NCBI RefSeq assembly: GCF_038069945.1
Contig: NZ_JBBPEV010000001.1
Location: 1,984,001 to 2,048,000 of the forward strand
Length of the DNA: 64,000 nucleotides
Direction: 5' to 3'
Source: Aquabacterium sp. A3
GTDB lineage: Bacteria; Pseudomonadota; Gammaproteobacteria; Burkholderiales; Burkholderiaceae_C
The position numbers and the translations under genes were made by a program. Of the stretch, positions 17,542 to 26,998 are shown piece by piece (the stretch's first letter is position 1; each line of letters begins with the position of its first letter). The notes below the pieces were generated by a model. It searched no databases. It was not told where the DNA came from and saw only the letters and a program-made list of their open reading frames with translations.

Positions 17542-18417
17542 ATGAAGCTGCGTTTCACGAAGATGCACGGCGCGGGCAACGACTTTGTCGTGCTCGACGC
17601 CACCCGGGGGCCGTTGGCGCAAGGGCACACCTTGAGCACGGCCCAGTTTCGCTTTCTGGCCGACCGGCGGCTGGGCGTGGGCGCCGACCAGATCCTGGTC
17701 GTCGAGCCCGGCCACGCGGCGGCGGGCACCGACTTCACTTACCGCATCTTCAACGCCGATGGCGGCGAGGTGGAACAGTGTGGCAACGGTGCGCGCTGCT
17801 TCGCGCGCTTCGTGCACGACACGGGCCTGACGACCAAAGACGTGATCCGTGTGCAAACGCAAAAAGCCATCATCGAGCCCCGCCTGCAGGCCGATGGCCG
17901 CGTGACGGTGGACATGGGCGCGCCCTTCCTGGTGCCTGCCGAGGTGCCGTTTGACGCCACGGGTCTCAGCCCCAAGCTGGTCAACGGCTGCGAGCTGTGG
18001 CCCATCCAGCTGGCCAACCACCCGCTGGAGGTGGCCGTGGTGTCCATGGGCAACCCGCACGCGGTGATGCGGGTGGACAGCGCCGAGCACGCGCCTGTGG
18101 ACGAAATCGGGCCGCAGGTCGAGGGCCACGCGCGCTTTCCGCGCCGCGTGAACGCGGGCTTCATGGAAGTGGTGTCGCGCCAGCACATCAAGCTGCGCGT
18201 CTACGAGCGCGGCAGCGGCGAGACGCTGGCCTGTGGCTCGGGCGCCTGCGCGGCCGTGGTGGCCGGCATCCGCCTGGGCTGGCTGGACGACACCGTGGAC
18301 GTGGACATGCCCGGTGGGCGGCTCACCATCCGCTGGGCCGGCCCCGGCACGCCGGTGATGATGACCGGCCCGGCCGTCAAGGTGTTTGACGGCGAGATCG
18401 ACATTCCCGAACTGTGA
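17542..18417 (+). CDS. dapF: Diaminopimelate epimerase
   Basis: A 291-residue enzyme that converts LL- to meso-diaminopimelate for lysine and peptidoglycan synthesis. Both active-site cysteines are present: Cys80 in EQCGNGARC and Cys231 in [10 protein letters not shown]. The N-terminus [17 protein letters not shown] is standard. Length is a little above the E. coli enzyme (274) because of a short insertion near residues 55-62. DUF484 follows after 10 bases, and xerC lies further on, so the classical dapF-DUF484-xerC order is preserved except for inserted genes. Confidence 0.97.
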   Translation: MKLRFTKMHGAGNDFVVLDATRGPLAQGHTLSTAQFRFLADRRLGVGADQILVVEPGHAAAGTDFTYRIFNADGGEVEQCGNGARCFARFVHDTGLTTKDVIRVQTQKAIIEPRLQADGRVTVDMGAPFLVPAEVPFDATGLSPKLVNGCELWPIQLANHPLEVAVVSMGNPHAVMRVDSAEHAPVDEIGPQVEGHARFPRRVNAGFMEVVSRQHIKLRVYERGSGETLACGSGACAAVVAGIRLGWLDDTVDVDMPGGRLTIRWAGPGTPVMMTGPAVKVFDGEIDIPEL

Positions 18418-18427
18418 GCAAGCTGAC

Positions 18428-19135
18428 ATGACCCTGCAAGGCATCACCGAAGACGAGATCGCCAACTACCTGATCCACACCCCGGGGTTTTTCGAGCGCC
18501 AGGCCGGACTGCTGGGTGCGGTGCAGCTGGTCAGCCCCCATGGCGGGCGGGCCGTGTCGCTGCAAGAGCGGCAAATGGAGATGCTGCGCGAGAAAATCCG
18601 CGGGCTGGAGCGGCGCATCATGGACATGATCCGCCACAGCCAGGAAAACGAAGCCATCGCCGCCCGCCTGCACCACTGGGTGCGCGAGGCCATGCTCACG
18701 CACGACGACCGCATCCTGCCCCAGGTGCTGGTACAGGGACTGCAAGATCAGTTTCTGATCCCGCAAGCGGCGGTGCGCGTGTGGGGCACCGACACCCACG
18801 CCCTGCACACCGGCCTGGCCGACCTGCCCTGCACCCAGGCCGTGAGCGACGACGCCCGCAGCTTTGCCGCCAGCCTCAGCCTGCCGTACTGCGGGGTGAA
18901 CGCAGGCTTTGAGGCCAGCCGCTGGCTGGACGATGGCACCAGCATGGCCTCGGTGGCCCTGCTGCCTCTGCACCACGGCCCGGCCTGCTTTGGCCTGCTG
19001 GTGCTGGGCTCGCCCGACCCCACGCGCTACACCGCCGACATGGGTGTGGACTTTCTGGTGCAGGTGGCAGAGATCGCCAGCGCGGCGCTGTCGCGTTTGC
19101 TGGTGCCGGTGGCCGGGGCTGAACGCTCAGAGTGA
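18428..19135 (+). CDS. DUF484 family protein
   Basis: A 235-residue cytoplasmic protein with the family start ITEDEIANYLIHTPGFFERQ, a helical segment (LREKIRGLERRIMDMI) and a C-terminal GAF-like domain. The molecular function is not established; the family is known for its fixed position between dapF and xerC in many proteobacteria. It begins 10 bases after dapF and is likely co-transcribed with it. The expected next gene, xerC, is displaced by two PEP-CTERM genes. Confidence 0.93.
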   Translation: MTLQGITEDEIANYLIHTPGFFERQAGLLGAVQLVSPHGGRAVSLQERQMEMLREKIRGLERRIMDMIRHSQENEAIAARLHHWVREAMLTHDDRILPQVLVQGLQDQFLIPQAAVRVWGTDTHALHTGLADLPCTQAVSDDARSFAASLSLPYCGVNAGFEASRWLDDGTSMASVALLPLHHGPACFGLLVLGSPDPTRYTADMGVDFLVQVAEIASAALSRLLVPVAGAERSE

Positions 19136-19201
19136 TCTGTTCGTGTGTCATGAGCATGTCATGGCGCGCCCGTAAGCTGCGGCAAAAAAGGGAGAACGAA
19201 C

Positions 19202-19840
19202 ATGCGATTGCCGCGTGCAGTGTGGATGCTGTGCATGGTCACCGGGGCCCAGGCCAGTGTGGGATCTGCAGACTGGGCGTTTGAGGGGCACTGCACTGGC
19301 GCTTTCAGCCAACGCTGGGGCGATGTGGTGGCCATGGACTGCGCAGGCGACTTGTCACTGACCGGCCTGGCACCCAATGCCCGCCTGGAAGCGGCGGACG
19401 CCATCACCCTGCGCGCCGATGGCCGGCTGAGCCTGAGCGACCTCACGCTGGTGGCGCCTCACATCGTGCTGGACGGCTTGGAGGTGGTGCTCAACGGTGG
19501 CTTGGTGTCGCCTGGCGGCACCATTGACGTCTTCGCCAACCGCGCGCCAAGCCAGCGACCACCCATGGGCAGCGGCCCAACGGCGCCGGGTGGATCGATC
19601 GTCATCACGCCCGGGGCCATGATCCATGTCGCGGGACACGAAGGCCGTCCATCTGTGTCGGCAGGCGGGCGTTTGCAGATGCTGTCAGGTTCGTTGACCT
19701 TGACGACGGAGCCGCCAGAGGGCTTCCTGTCGCTGTCACCGTCTTTGTCGCCCGTGCCCGAGCCAGGCGCGTGGGCACTGGCGCTGGGTGGTTTGCTGGC
19801 GGTGGGGCTGTGCAGAGTGCCCCCACGCCCCCGGGGGTGA
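19202..19840 (+). CDS. PEP-CTERM surface protein
   Basis: A 212-residue exported protein with GGGAG-type ribosome binding site about 10 bases before ATG 19202 and a short signal peptide (AVWMLCMVTGAQA). The mature part has repetitive beta-strand pattern (LEAADAITLRADGRLSLSD), reminiscent of a small beta-helix. The C-terminal signal is VPEP, then AWALALGGLLAVGLC, then a basic RPRG end. It lies between DUF484 and xerC with a second, shorter PEP-CTERM gene. Both mature parts contain similar GGT/GGS-V-I-stretches (GGSIVITPG here, GGTVVISSP there), so they may be diverged duplicates. Confidence 0.82.
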   Translation: MRLPRAVWMLCMVTGAQASVGSADWAFEGHCTGAFSQRWGDVVAMDCAGDLSLTGLAPNARLEAADAITLRADGRLSLSDLTLVAPHIVLDGLEVVLNGGLVSPGGTIDVFANRAPSQRPPMGSGPTAPGGSIVITPGAMIHVAGHEGRPSVSAGGRLQMLSGSLTLTTEPPEGFLSLSPSLSPVPEPGAWALALGGLLAVGLCRVPPRPRG

Positions 19841-19902
19841 TGGCACGCGGCGCATGGCTTTATAGTGGCACGCACATCAATGCAAGATCACGGGAGGGTT
19901 CC

Positions 19903-20262
19903 ATGCGTTCGTCTTTGTTCATCGTCGCCTTGGCACTGACGGGCGCTGCCCATGGCAGTGACCGCGTGGGAGACCTGTTGGGCAACGCACCAAACCCGTC
20001 GAACGCCATCGTGATCGAAGCCGACGGAGACGTTGGCGCTGGCGGCATTTCGCTTCAATCGCCACAGACGCCATCGAATGATCCGCCGTTCAGCGCAGGT
20101 GGCACGGTGGTAATCTCGTCCCCCACCGGCCTGAACACCTCTGACATGCCCTTGATCACTGGTGCGCCACAGGTGTCGGCCGTGCCCGAGCCGTCCACCT
20201 GGGCGCTGATAGCCATGGGCTTGCTGGCCGTGGGCGCGGCGGCACGACGCTCAACCAAGTGA
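19903..20262 (+). CDS. Small PEP-CTERM protein (119 residues)
   Basis: Starts at ATG 19903 with a strong GGGAGGG ribosome binding site. It has a signal peptide (SLFIVALALTGAAHG), a mature region of only about 65 residues and a complete PEP-CTERM tail: VPEP, hydrophobic TWALIAMGLLAVGAAA, then RRSTK. The mature part is Pro/Asn/Ser-rich with no recognised domain. It is short for a surface protein of this class. Its neighbour upstream is another PEP-CTERM protein and xerC begins 40 bases downstream. Confidence 0.8.
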   Translation: MRSSLFIVALALTGAAHGSDRVGDLLGNAPNPSNAIVIEADGDVGAGGISLQSPQTPSNDPPFSAGGTVVISSPTGLNTSDMPLITGAPQVSAVPEPSTWALIAMGLLAVGAAARRSTK

Positions 20263-20302
20263 GCGCCCGGCGGGGCGTCGCCAGCCGGCGCACAATGGGC
20301 GC

Positions 20303-21295
20303 ATGTCTGCCGCTCGGCCCTTGTCTGAACCCGATCTGATCCACCGTCACCTGGAGCACCTGCGCGTGCAGCGCCGGCTGGCCGAGCGCACGCTGGCCAT
20401 GTACGCCGAAGCCTTCGCACGGCTGCAGCGGGCCTGCGAGGCTCAGCGCATCGGGCTGACGCAGGTGCAGGCCCACCACGTGCGGGGCTGGGTAGGACAG
20501 TTGCATGGGCAGGGCCTGGGCCCGCGCAGCATCGCGATCGCGCTGTCGGCCTGGCGGGGCCTGTACCGCTGGCTGGCGCAAGAGCACCTGGTGGCCACCA
20601 ACCCGGCCGAGGGCATTCGGGCGCCCAAGGCGCCCAAGCCCCTGCCCAAGGCCCTGACGGTGGACCAGGCCGTGGCCCTGGCCGAGGCGCAACCCAAGCC
20701 CGAAGTCATGGTGGCCCGCGCGGCCACGGCCGCCGCCGCCCGGCGCATGGAAACCGAAGGGCCGTGGTTGTCGGCGCGAGATCACGCCATGGTCGAGCTG
20801 ATGTATGGCAGCGGCCTGCGCAGCGCCGAGCTGCTGGGCCTGGACGTGCACCCCGGCCCCGGCGCCCACGGCTGGATCGACCTGCAGGCCGGCGAAGCCC
20901 ACGTGCTGGGCAAGGGCAGCAAGCGGCGCATCGTGCCCATGGGCGCGGCCGCGCGCCGGGCCCTCCAGGCCTGGCTGCAGGTGCGGGCCAGCCTGGTGGC
21001 GCCGCAGGACTCAGCACTGTTCTTGAGTCGGCTGGGCCGGCGCATCACGGCCGCGCAGTGGCGCAAGCGGCTTCAGCAGCTGGCCCTGGATGCCGGCCTG
21101 ACCCAACACGTGCACCCGCACATGCTGCGCCACAGCTTTGCCAGCCACCTGCTGCAGTCCAGCGGCGACCTGCGCGCCGTGCAAGAGCTGCTGGGTCACG
21201 CCCACATCGGCACCACGCAGGTGTACACCCGGCTGGACCACCAGCACCTGGCGCGCGTGTACGACGCGGCCCACCCCCGCGCCAAGCGCAAGTGA
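20303..21295 (+). CDS. xerC: Tyrosine recombinase XerC
   Basis: A 330-residue site-specific recombinase that with XerD resolves chromosome dimers at dif. Catalytic residues are visible: Arg173 (GSGLRSAELL), His273 and Arg276 (HPHMLRHSFASHLL), His299 (LGHAHIGTTQ) and the nucleophile Tyr308 (TTQVYTRLD). It is about 30 residues longer than E. coli XerC (298). An alanine-rich insertion near residues 131-153 (VMVARAATAAAARR) accounts for most of the difference. The conserved context with dapF and DUF484 supports XerC over XerD. Confidence 0.95.
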   Translation: MSAARPLSEPDLIHRHLEHLRVQRRLAERTLAMYAEAFARLQRACEAQRIGLTQVQAHHVRGWVGQLHGQGLGPRSIAIALSAWRGLYRWLAQEHLVATNPAEGIRAPKAPKPLPKALTVDQAVALAEAQPKPEVMVARAATAAAARRMETEGPWLSARDHAMVELMYGSGLRSAELLGLDVHPGPGAHGWIDLQAGEAHVLGKGSKRRIVPMGAAARRALQAWLQVRASLVAPQDSALFLSRLGRRITAAQWRKRLQQLALDAGLTQHVHPHMLRHSFASHLLQSSGDLRAVQELLGHAHIGTTQVYTRLDHQHLARVYDAAHPRAKRK

Positions 21296-21319
21296 ATCGG
21301 GCGGCTCAGCCGGGGTGGT

Positions 21320-21634
21320 TCAACAAGCGTGCAGGGATGGCTCGTCGTCGCCCCAGTGCCACTGCGCGGTGGTGGGCAGCGCGGTGCTGGGCGGCGGCGT
21401 TGATTTGACGTAGCCGATCGCCACCAGGTGCTGCACGGCGGCCTGGGTGGCCTGTGTGCCATGTTCGGCCTGCAAGCGGCGCACCAGGTGGGCCAGCGGT
21501 GTGTAGCCATTGACCACAGACAACAACTGGCGGGCGGCGGGCTGGTCATCCACCGAGCCCATCAGCAGGGCGATCTGGCCCTGAAAGGTACGCTGCAACA
21601 CGGCGGTGCCGTCAAGGTCGAGGGGAAGGGACAT
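21320..21634 (-). CDS. Small hypothetical protein, winged-helix-like
   Basis: A 104-residue protein starting at ATG 21634 with AAGGAG upstream. I do not recognise a named family. The sequence pattern (QLLSVVNGYTPLAHLVRRLQ, then VQHLVAIGYVKST) resembles a small winged-helix domain of the kind that reads amino-acid or PilZ-type signals, but the key residues for that are not assured. It is convergent with xerC (24-base gap) and follows the hybrid kinase gene on the same strand after 187 bases, so a signalling partner is possible. Confidence 0.7.
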   Translation of the reverse strand: MSLPLDLDGTAVLQRTFQGQIALLMGSVDDQPAARQLLSVVNGYTPLAHLVRRLQAEHGTQATQAAVQHLVAIGYVKSTPPPSTALPTTAQWHWGDDEPSLHAC

Positions 21635-21821
21635 GAACTGCTCCTTGCAGGTTGAAGCCAAAGCCAGAGCTGCGATCCGGCCGGCTTGAACAGGCCGGTC
21701 TGTGGTGCAGCTTAGGCGAGGCTGACCCTGCACATGTCTAACACCCCTGAGTTTACCGGGGCATTGTGGCAAACGGCACCGCCGTGGTGCGCCATTGCGG
21801 GTTACGGATGGTCCGTTCGGA

Positions 21822-23465
21822 TCATCGGCGGGCGTGGGCCAGCACCCGCTCACGCAGGTCGTCAAACAAAAAGGGCTTGGTGATGTGGTCGACCATGCCG
21901 GCCGCACGGGTACGTTCACGCGCTTCGTCCAGCGCGTGGGCGGTCAGGCCCACGATGGGCAGACCCGGGTCGATCTGGTGGATCAAGGGGGCGGCCTCAC
22001 AGCCGTCCAGCACCGGCATGTCCACGTCGCACAGCATGAGGTGGTAGGCGCCGACGCCGGCCTGGCGCACAGCGTCCAGCGCCGCCTCGCCGTCGTCACG
22101 GCAGTCCACCTCGGCGCCCAGGGCCATGAGGAACTGCGTCAGCACGATCTGGTTGACGCGGTGGTCTTCGGCCACCAGGACCCGCAGGCCCGACAGCATG
22201 CCGGGCACGGTGGCGATCACCTCCGGGTCTCGGCGGGCCGGATCGGCGTTGTCGATGAGCGCTGTCTGCTCATCCAAGGCCTGCAGGGGCAAGGTGAGCA
22301 CGAAGCGGGTCCCGCTCATGGTGTGGGTGTCCAGTCTGATGTCCCCGTCCATGAGGTCGACCAGGCGTTTGCAGATGGACAGGCCCAGCCCCGTGCCGCC
22401 GCTGAGGCGCCGGCTGTGCTGCCCTTGCTCGAAGGGCTCGAACAGGTGGGCGCGCATGTCGGCGTCCAGGCCCGGGCCGGTGTCTTCCACCACCAGGCGC
22501 AGCCCCTGTCGCCAGGGCTCGGCACGCAGGCGCACCTCGCCATGCTCGGTGAACTTGACGGCGTTGCTCAAGAGGTTGAGCAGCACCTGCCCCAAGCGCA
22601 GGCCATCGGCCCACCAGCGCGCCGACGTGCCCGGCGCCACGTCCAGGCACAAGCTCAGCCCTTTGGCATCGGCCTGGGCGCGCAGCAGGCCCAGGGTGCG
22701 CTCCAGCAGCTCGGGCAGGTTCAGCTCGGCGGGCTGCAGGGTGAGCTTGCCCGCTTCGATCTTGGAGTAGTCGAGCACGTCGTTGAGCAGGCGCAGCAGG
22801 TGCTGTCCACCTTGCAGGATGCGGTCAAAATCGGCCACCACCTCGGGCTGCTGGGTGTGTTTGAGCTGGCCCACCTGTGCAAAGCCGATGATGGCGTTGA
22901 GCGGCGTGCGGATTTCGTGGCTCATGCTGGCGAGGAACTCGCTTTTGGCGCGACTGGCCGATTCGGCCGCCGCCTGGGCGCGCTTGAGCTCGGTCACGTC
23001 CAGGGCCATGACGATGAAGCCCCGGACCTCGCCTTGCACCAGGTCGGGCGTGTAGCTGACATGGGCCGTCAGGCCGTCGCGCTCAACGTGTTCACAGACG
23101 CTGGCGCGCCCCTCCAGGGCGGCGTGCACGTAGGGCCGGGTGCGCGCCCAGCCCGCGGCGGACAGCACGTCCGTGATGTGGCGCCCCAACAGGCCCAGGC
23201 CCTGCGTGGCCTCGTCCTTGTGGGCCCAGTGCCGGGCCAGGTAGGGATTGAGGTAGCGCAGGCGCAGGTGTGCATCCCAATAGGCCACCGCGCCCGGCAT
23301 GCGGTCCAGGATGGTTTGCCAGCGCGCGTGGTCGGCGGTCTGGGCCGCCAGTTGGGCCCGCAGCGCGTGCAATTCGTCTTGCAGGGCCGCACGCTCGGCC
23401 TGCCAATCCAGTCCGGACGACAGGTCGCTGGCGCCCTTGCCATCGGGACTTGCTTGCGAGGCCAT
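21822..23465 (-). CDS. Hybrid sensor histidine kinase with PAS and receiver domains
   Basis: A 547-residue cytoplasmic protein without membrane segments. The order is a short N-terminal coiled coil (about 20-50), a PAS domain (about 50-160, ending [10 protein letters not shown]), HisKA with phospho-acceptor His183 ([12 protein letters not shown]), an HATPase domain (N-box [22 protein letters not shown]) and a receiver domain with phospho-acceptor Asp480 ([11 protein letters not shown]). It has no output domain, so signal passes by phosphorelay to an unlinked Hpt protein. The input is unknown; the PAS has no visible haem or flavin signature. The 3' gap to the next gene on the same strand is 187 bases. 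Confidence 0.93.
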   Translation of the reverse strand: MASQASPDGKGASDLSSGLDWQAERAALQDELHALRAQLAAQTADHARWQTILDRMPGAVAYWDAHLRLRYLNPYLARHWAHKDEATQGLGLLGRHITDVLSAAGWARTRPYVHAALEGRASVCEHVERDGLTAHVSYTPDLVQGEVRGFIVMALDVTELKRAQAAAESASRAKSEFLASMSHEIRTPLNAIIGFAQVGQLKHTQQPEVVADFDRILQGGQHLLRLLNDVLDYSKIEAGKLTLQPAELNLPELLERTLGLLRAQADAKGLSLCLDVAPGTSARWWADGLRLGQVLLNLLSNAVKFTEHGEVRLRAEPWRQGLRLVVEDTGPGLDADMRAHLFEPFEQGQHSRRLSGGTGLGLSICKRLVDLMDGDIRLDTHTMSGTRFVLTLPLQALDEQTALIDNADPARRDPEVIATVPGMLSGLRVLVAEDHRVNQIVLTQFLMALGAEVDCRDDGEAALDAVRQAGVGAYHLMLCDVDMPVLDGCEAAPLIHQIDPGLPIVGLTAHALDEARERTRAAGMVDHITKPFLFDDLRERVLAHARR

Positions 23466-23602
23466 ACTGCTCCACGTTCAGGGGTGACGTGTCACGATAC
23501 ACGCTCTGCGGTGGGCCACAAGGGGGGCTGTCCCGGGGCGAAGTTCCGTCTCGGCAGACAATACAGGGTTTGAACGACCTCGCTGAACCCGGCCCCTGCA
23601 CC

Positions 23603-24808
23603 ATGAAAGTCATCACCCTGCGCGAAGGCAAAGAACGCTCGCTGTGGCGCCGTCACCCCTGGGTGTTCCAGGGCAGTGTGGCCAAAGGCGGCGGCGACCC
23701 GGGCGAAACGGTGCGCGTGCAGTCGCACGACGGCAAGTTCCTGGCCTGGGCGGCCTTCAGCCCCAGCTCGCAGATCCGCGTGCGCGCCTGGAGCTTTGAC
23801 GAAGCCGAACGCATCGACGCGGCCTTCTTCGAGCGCCGCGTGCAGGCCGCCGTTGCCCTGCGCCAGCGCCTGGGCATCCCCTCCAACGGCATCCGCCTCA
23901 TCCATGGCGAGGCCGACGGCCTGCCCGGGCTGATCGTCGACCAGTACAACGACCTGCTGAGCGCCCAGTTTCTGAGCGCCGGCACCGAACGCTGGAAAGA
24001 CGCCATCGCCGACGCCCTGGTGGCCGTGACCGGCTGCCCTTACCTGTATGAGCGCTCCGATTCCGGCGTGCGCGGCCTGGAAGGCCTGGCGCCCGTGACC
24101 GGCTGGCTGCGTCACCCCGAGACGGCCGATGGCAGCCGCCGCTCCACCGAGGTCACCATCGATGAAAACGGCTGGAAGCTGACCCTGGACGTGGCCGAAG
24201 GCCACAAAACCGGCTACTACCTGGACCAGCGCAACAACCGGGGGCTGTTTGCGCAATTGGTGCGGCAGTTCGGCTGCCAGAGCGTGCTGAACTGCTACAG
24301 CTACACCGGTGGCTTCAGCGTGGCGGCCCTGGCCGGCGGCGCCACCGAGGTGTTCAGTGTGGACTCGTCCGGCCCGGCCCTGGCCCGCGCCAGCGCCCAT
24401 GTGGCCTTGAATGGCTACGAAGTGAGTGCTCACACTGCGCTGGATGCCGACGTGAATGGCACGCTGCGCCGCTTCATCCAGGAGGGCAAGCGCTTTGACG
24501 CCATCGTGCTGGACCCCCCCAAGTTCGCCCCCAGCGCCGCCCACGCCGACCGCGCCAGCCGCGCCTACAAGGACATCAACCGCCTGGCCTTCAAGCTGCT
24601 CAACCCGGGCGGCCTGCTGCTGACCTTTTCGTGCTCTGGCGGCATCGGGGCCGAGCTGTTCCACAAGATCGTGGCGGGGGCGGCCATGGACGCCGGCGTG
24701 GACGGCTACCTGCTGCAGCGCCTGGAAGCCACCCCGGACCACCCCACCACCCTCACCTTCCCCGAGGGCGAATACCTCAAGGGCCTGGCGATTGTCCGAA
24801 AATCCTGA
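23603..24808 (+). CDS. rlmI: 23S rRNA m5C1962-type methyltransferase, RlmI family
   Basis: A 401-residue SAM-dependent methyltransferase, similar in length to E. coli RlmI (396). ATG 23603 is chosen because it gives the family N-terminus VITLREGKERSLWRRHPWVF, which is the PUA domain. The central EEHD-like region and Rossmann domain follow: motif I is LNCYSYTGGFSVAAL, the catalytic region contains IVLDPPKFAP and the Cys motif TFSCSGG. It modifies 23S rRNA in the cytoplasm. It stands alone between a divergent kinase and an AraC regulator. Confidence 0.9.
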   Translation: MKVITLREGKERSLWRRHPWVFQGSVAKGGGDPGETVRVQSHDGKFLAWAAFSPSSQIRVRAWSFDEAERIDAAFFERRVQAAVALRQRLGIPSNGIRLIHGEADGLPGLIVDQYNDLLSAQFLSAGTERWKDAIADALVAVTGCPYLYERSDSGVRGLEGLAPVTGWLRHPETADGSRRSTEVTIDENGWKLTLDVAEGHKTGYYLDQRNNRGLFAQLVRQFGCQSVLNCYSYTGGFSVAALAGGATEVFSVDSSGPALARASAHVALNGYEVSAHTALDADVNGTLRRFIQEGKRFDAIVLDPPKFAPSAAHADRASRAYKDINRLAFKLLNPGGLLLTFSCSGGIGAELFHKIVAGAAMDAGVDGYLLQRLEATPDHPTTLTFPEGEYLKGLAIVRKS

Positions 24809-24921
24809 AATTGCGCCCCAATACCCCTCGTAAATCCGGGTAAAGCCACGGAATCTCGGACACCTCGCCGGCCTCATCCGACATAATCGGTCGTCACACA
24901 GACGAACGGAGAGGCAGCGTC

Positions 24922-26001
24922 ATGAGCGCGAAATCGATCCCCAGGGCCGCCTGGGATTTCCGGCGAGGCGTGGCGACGGCGCGGGTGCTGACCCAGCTGG
25001 GCTACGACCATGGCGTGAGCGTGGACGACATGCTGCGCCACACCGGCATCACGCGTGCGGTGCTGGACGACCCCAAGGGTGAAATTGATGCGCATCAAGA
25101 AATCCAGCTCATCCGCAACCTGCAGCAGGCGCTGCCCCACATCCCCACCCTGGGCCTGCAGGCCGGCACGCGCTACCACGTGACCACCTACGGGCTGTGG
25201 GGCTACGCGGTGCTGAGCAGCCCCACCCTGGGCGCGGCCATCGGCATGGCTTCGCGCATGCTCAACCAGACCTTTTCGCTGACGACCAACGAGGTGGAGC
25301 AAGCCGCCGAGCTGGTGACGGTGACCTACCACAGCGACCACCTGCCGCCGGATGTGCGCGGCTTCATCGTTGACCGCGACCGGGCCTCGGTGATCACGCT
25401 GCAGCGCGAGATCCTGGGCCAGCCCCTGCCCTACCAGGCCATCCTGATGCGGCGCCCCGAGCCCACGCCCGACGTGGCCGAGGCCTACACCAGCCTGTTT
25501 GGCATCTGCCCGCAGTTTGGGCAAAGCCACGACCGCAGCTTGTTTGCCGCCGGCCTGATGCAACAACCCCTGCCTCAGGCCGACAGCCACACGGCCCAGC
25601 TGTGCGAGCAGATGTGCAAAAAGCTGGTGGACCGCCGCAGCCAGCGCACCGGCGTGGCCGCCCAGGTGCGCGACCGCCTGCTGCGCACCCCGGGCCACAT
25701 CCCGGACATGGAAGAGGTGGCCGCCGAAATGCAGATGACCTCGCGGACGCTGCGCCGGCACCTGACGGCCGAGGGCGCCTCGTTCCGCGCCTTGCTGGAA
25801 GAGGTGCGCTCAACCCTGGCCGAAGAGCTGATGGGCTCGGCCAGCCTGACCCATGGCGAAATCGCCGAGCGCCTGGGCTACGCCGACGTCACGACCTTCA
25901 TCGAAGCCTTCCGACGCTGGAAGGGCGTGCCGCCCAGCGAGTTCCGCAAGCAACAGGGCCTGCCAGGCCAGAACCTGCGGCGGCGTTTCATCCCCCGGTA
26001 A
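24922..26001 (+). CDS. AraC-family transcriptional regulator
   Basis: A 359-residue regulator. Residues of about 20-220 match the arabinose-binding-like (OruR/ArgR-type) sensor domain, and the C-terminal 100 residues carry two helix-turn-helix units (MEEVAAEMQMTSRTLRRHL and GEIAERLGYADVTTFIEAF), ending with the RRWKGVPPSEFR signature. GGAGAGG precedes ATG 24922. No obvious target gene is adjacent: an HDOD gene follows after 64 bases on the same strand. The ligand is unknown. Confidence 0.92.
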   Translation: MSAKSIPRAAWDFRRGVATARVLTQLGYDHGVSVDDMLRHTGITRAVLDDPKGEIDAHQEIQLIRNLQQALPHIPTLGLQAGTRYHVTTYGLWGYAVLSSPTLGAAIGMASRMLNQTFSLTTNEVEQAAELVTVTYHSDHLPPDVRGFIVDRDRASVITLQREILGQPLPYQAILMRRPEPTPDVAEAYTSLFGICPQFGQSHDRSLFAAGLMQQPLPQADSHTAQLCEQMCKKLVDRRSQRTGVAAQVRDRLLRTPGHIPDMEEVAAEMQMTSRTLRRHLTAEGASFRALLEEVRSTLAEELMGSASLTHGEIAERLGYADVTTFIEAFRRWKGVPPSEFRKQQGLPGQNLRRRFIPR

Positions 26002-26065
26002 AAAGCCACACTCCGGGCCGCTGTTCGGGGTTTCAGGCGGGCGCAGGCGGCCTAGACTCGGCCCC

Positions 26066-26893
26066 ATGAGCATCGCCCCCCAACTCCGCAACCTCAACAT
26101 CGACCTGCCGGCCTGCCCCAGCACGCTGGTCAAGCTGTCATTGTTGATGGCCGACGACGACTGCACGGTCGACCAGTTGGCCGCGCTGATCGAGACCGAC
26201 ATGGCCCTGTCGTCGGCCATCGTGCGCACGGTGAACTCGGCGCTGTTCGGCCTGCTCAAGCGGGTAGAGACGGTGCACGAGGGCATCCGCTACCTGGGCA
26301 TGGCGCAGGTGGCGGGCCTGACCTACGAGATCGGCCTGCGCGGGGCGTTTCCACCCAGCCCCTTGCTGCAAAGCATCTGGGACCGCGCAGGCATCCGCGG
26401 CCTGGCCATGGGGCGCATTGCCCGCCAGCTGGACGTGGACCCCTGGCTGGCCCACACCGCCGGCCTGTTTGCCGAAAGTGGGCGCGCCGTGCTGTACGCC
26501 TACGACCAGACCCGCTACGCGGCCCTGGAATCCGGTCACGATGAAGAGGCCCTGCTGTGCGCCGCCGAGATCGAGGCCTTTGGCGTGAGCCATTCGGCCC
26601 TGGGCGCGGCCCTGTGCCAGAGCTGGGGCCTGTCGCGCGATGTGGCCGACAGCGTGCGTGCCCGGCCCAGTGCCCCCAGCCAGTGGCCTCAAGAGCGCGA
26701 CACGGTGCAAAAGCTGCTGACCATCGGCACCGCCGTGGACGCCCTGTTGCTCAACCCCACGCAAGCCGCCGACCCACAGGGGGTGTGGCAGTCGCTCGAG
26801 CCCCTGGCCCAGCAGGTGGGCCTGCACTTCCAGGCCTTCCAGCTGGCCACCATGCGGGTGTGCGAACGCCTGAACATGACGCGCGAAGGCTGA
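26066..26893 (+). CDS. HDOD domain signalling protein
   Basis: A 275-residue protein consisting of an HDOD domain, a degenerate relative of HD phosphohydrolases used in regulation. ATG 26066 gives the typical start IDLPACPSTLVKLSLLMADDD, then IETDMALSSAIVRTVNSALF. The HD metal ligands are not conserved, as is normal for HDOD. No receiver or GGDEF domain is fused. There is no clear Shine-Dalgarno sequence. It probably acts with one of the many kinase or c-di-GMP proteins in the region, but no partner is evident. Confidence 0.88.
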   Translation: MSIAPQLRNLNIDLPACPSTLVKLSLLMADDDCTVDQLAALIETDMALSSAIVRTVNSALFGLLKRVETVHEGIRYLGMAQVAGLTYEIGLRGAFPPSPLLQSIWDRAGIRGLAMGRIARQLDVDPWLAHTAGLFAESGRAVLYAYDQTRYAALESGHDEEALLCAAEIEAFGVSHSALGAALCQSWGLSRDVADSVRARPSAPSQWPQERDTVQKLLTIGTAVDALLLNPTQAADPQGVWQSLEPLAQQVGLHFQAFQLATMRVCERLNMTREG

Positions 26894-26998
26894 GCCCCGT
26901 CGGCCATCCGGCCGACCCTGATCAGGTGGTTGACACCCCGGATGTGTCTGCAGATGATGCGCGCAGACCATCTCAAACACCTCGGGGAGACCGCCGCC

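Noticed and set aside
17439..17738. N-terminal extension of the PEP-CTERM protein at 16695
   Set aside because: The open frame continues to 17738, but this part is antisense to dapF and lies before a clear GGAGG and signal peptide at 17438.
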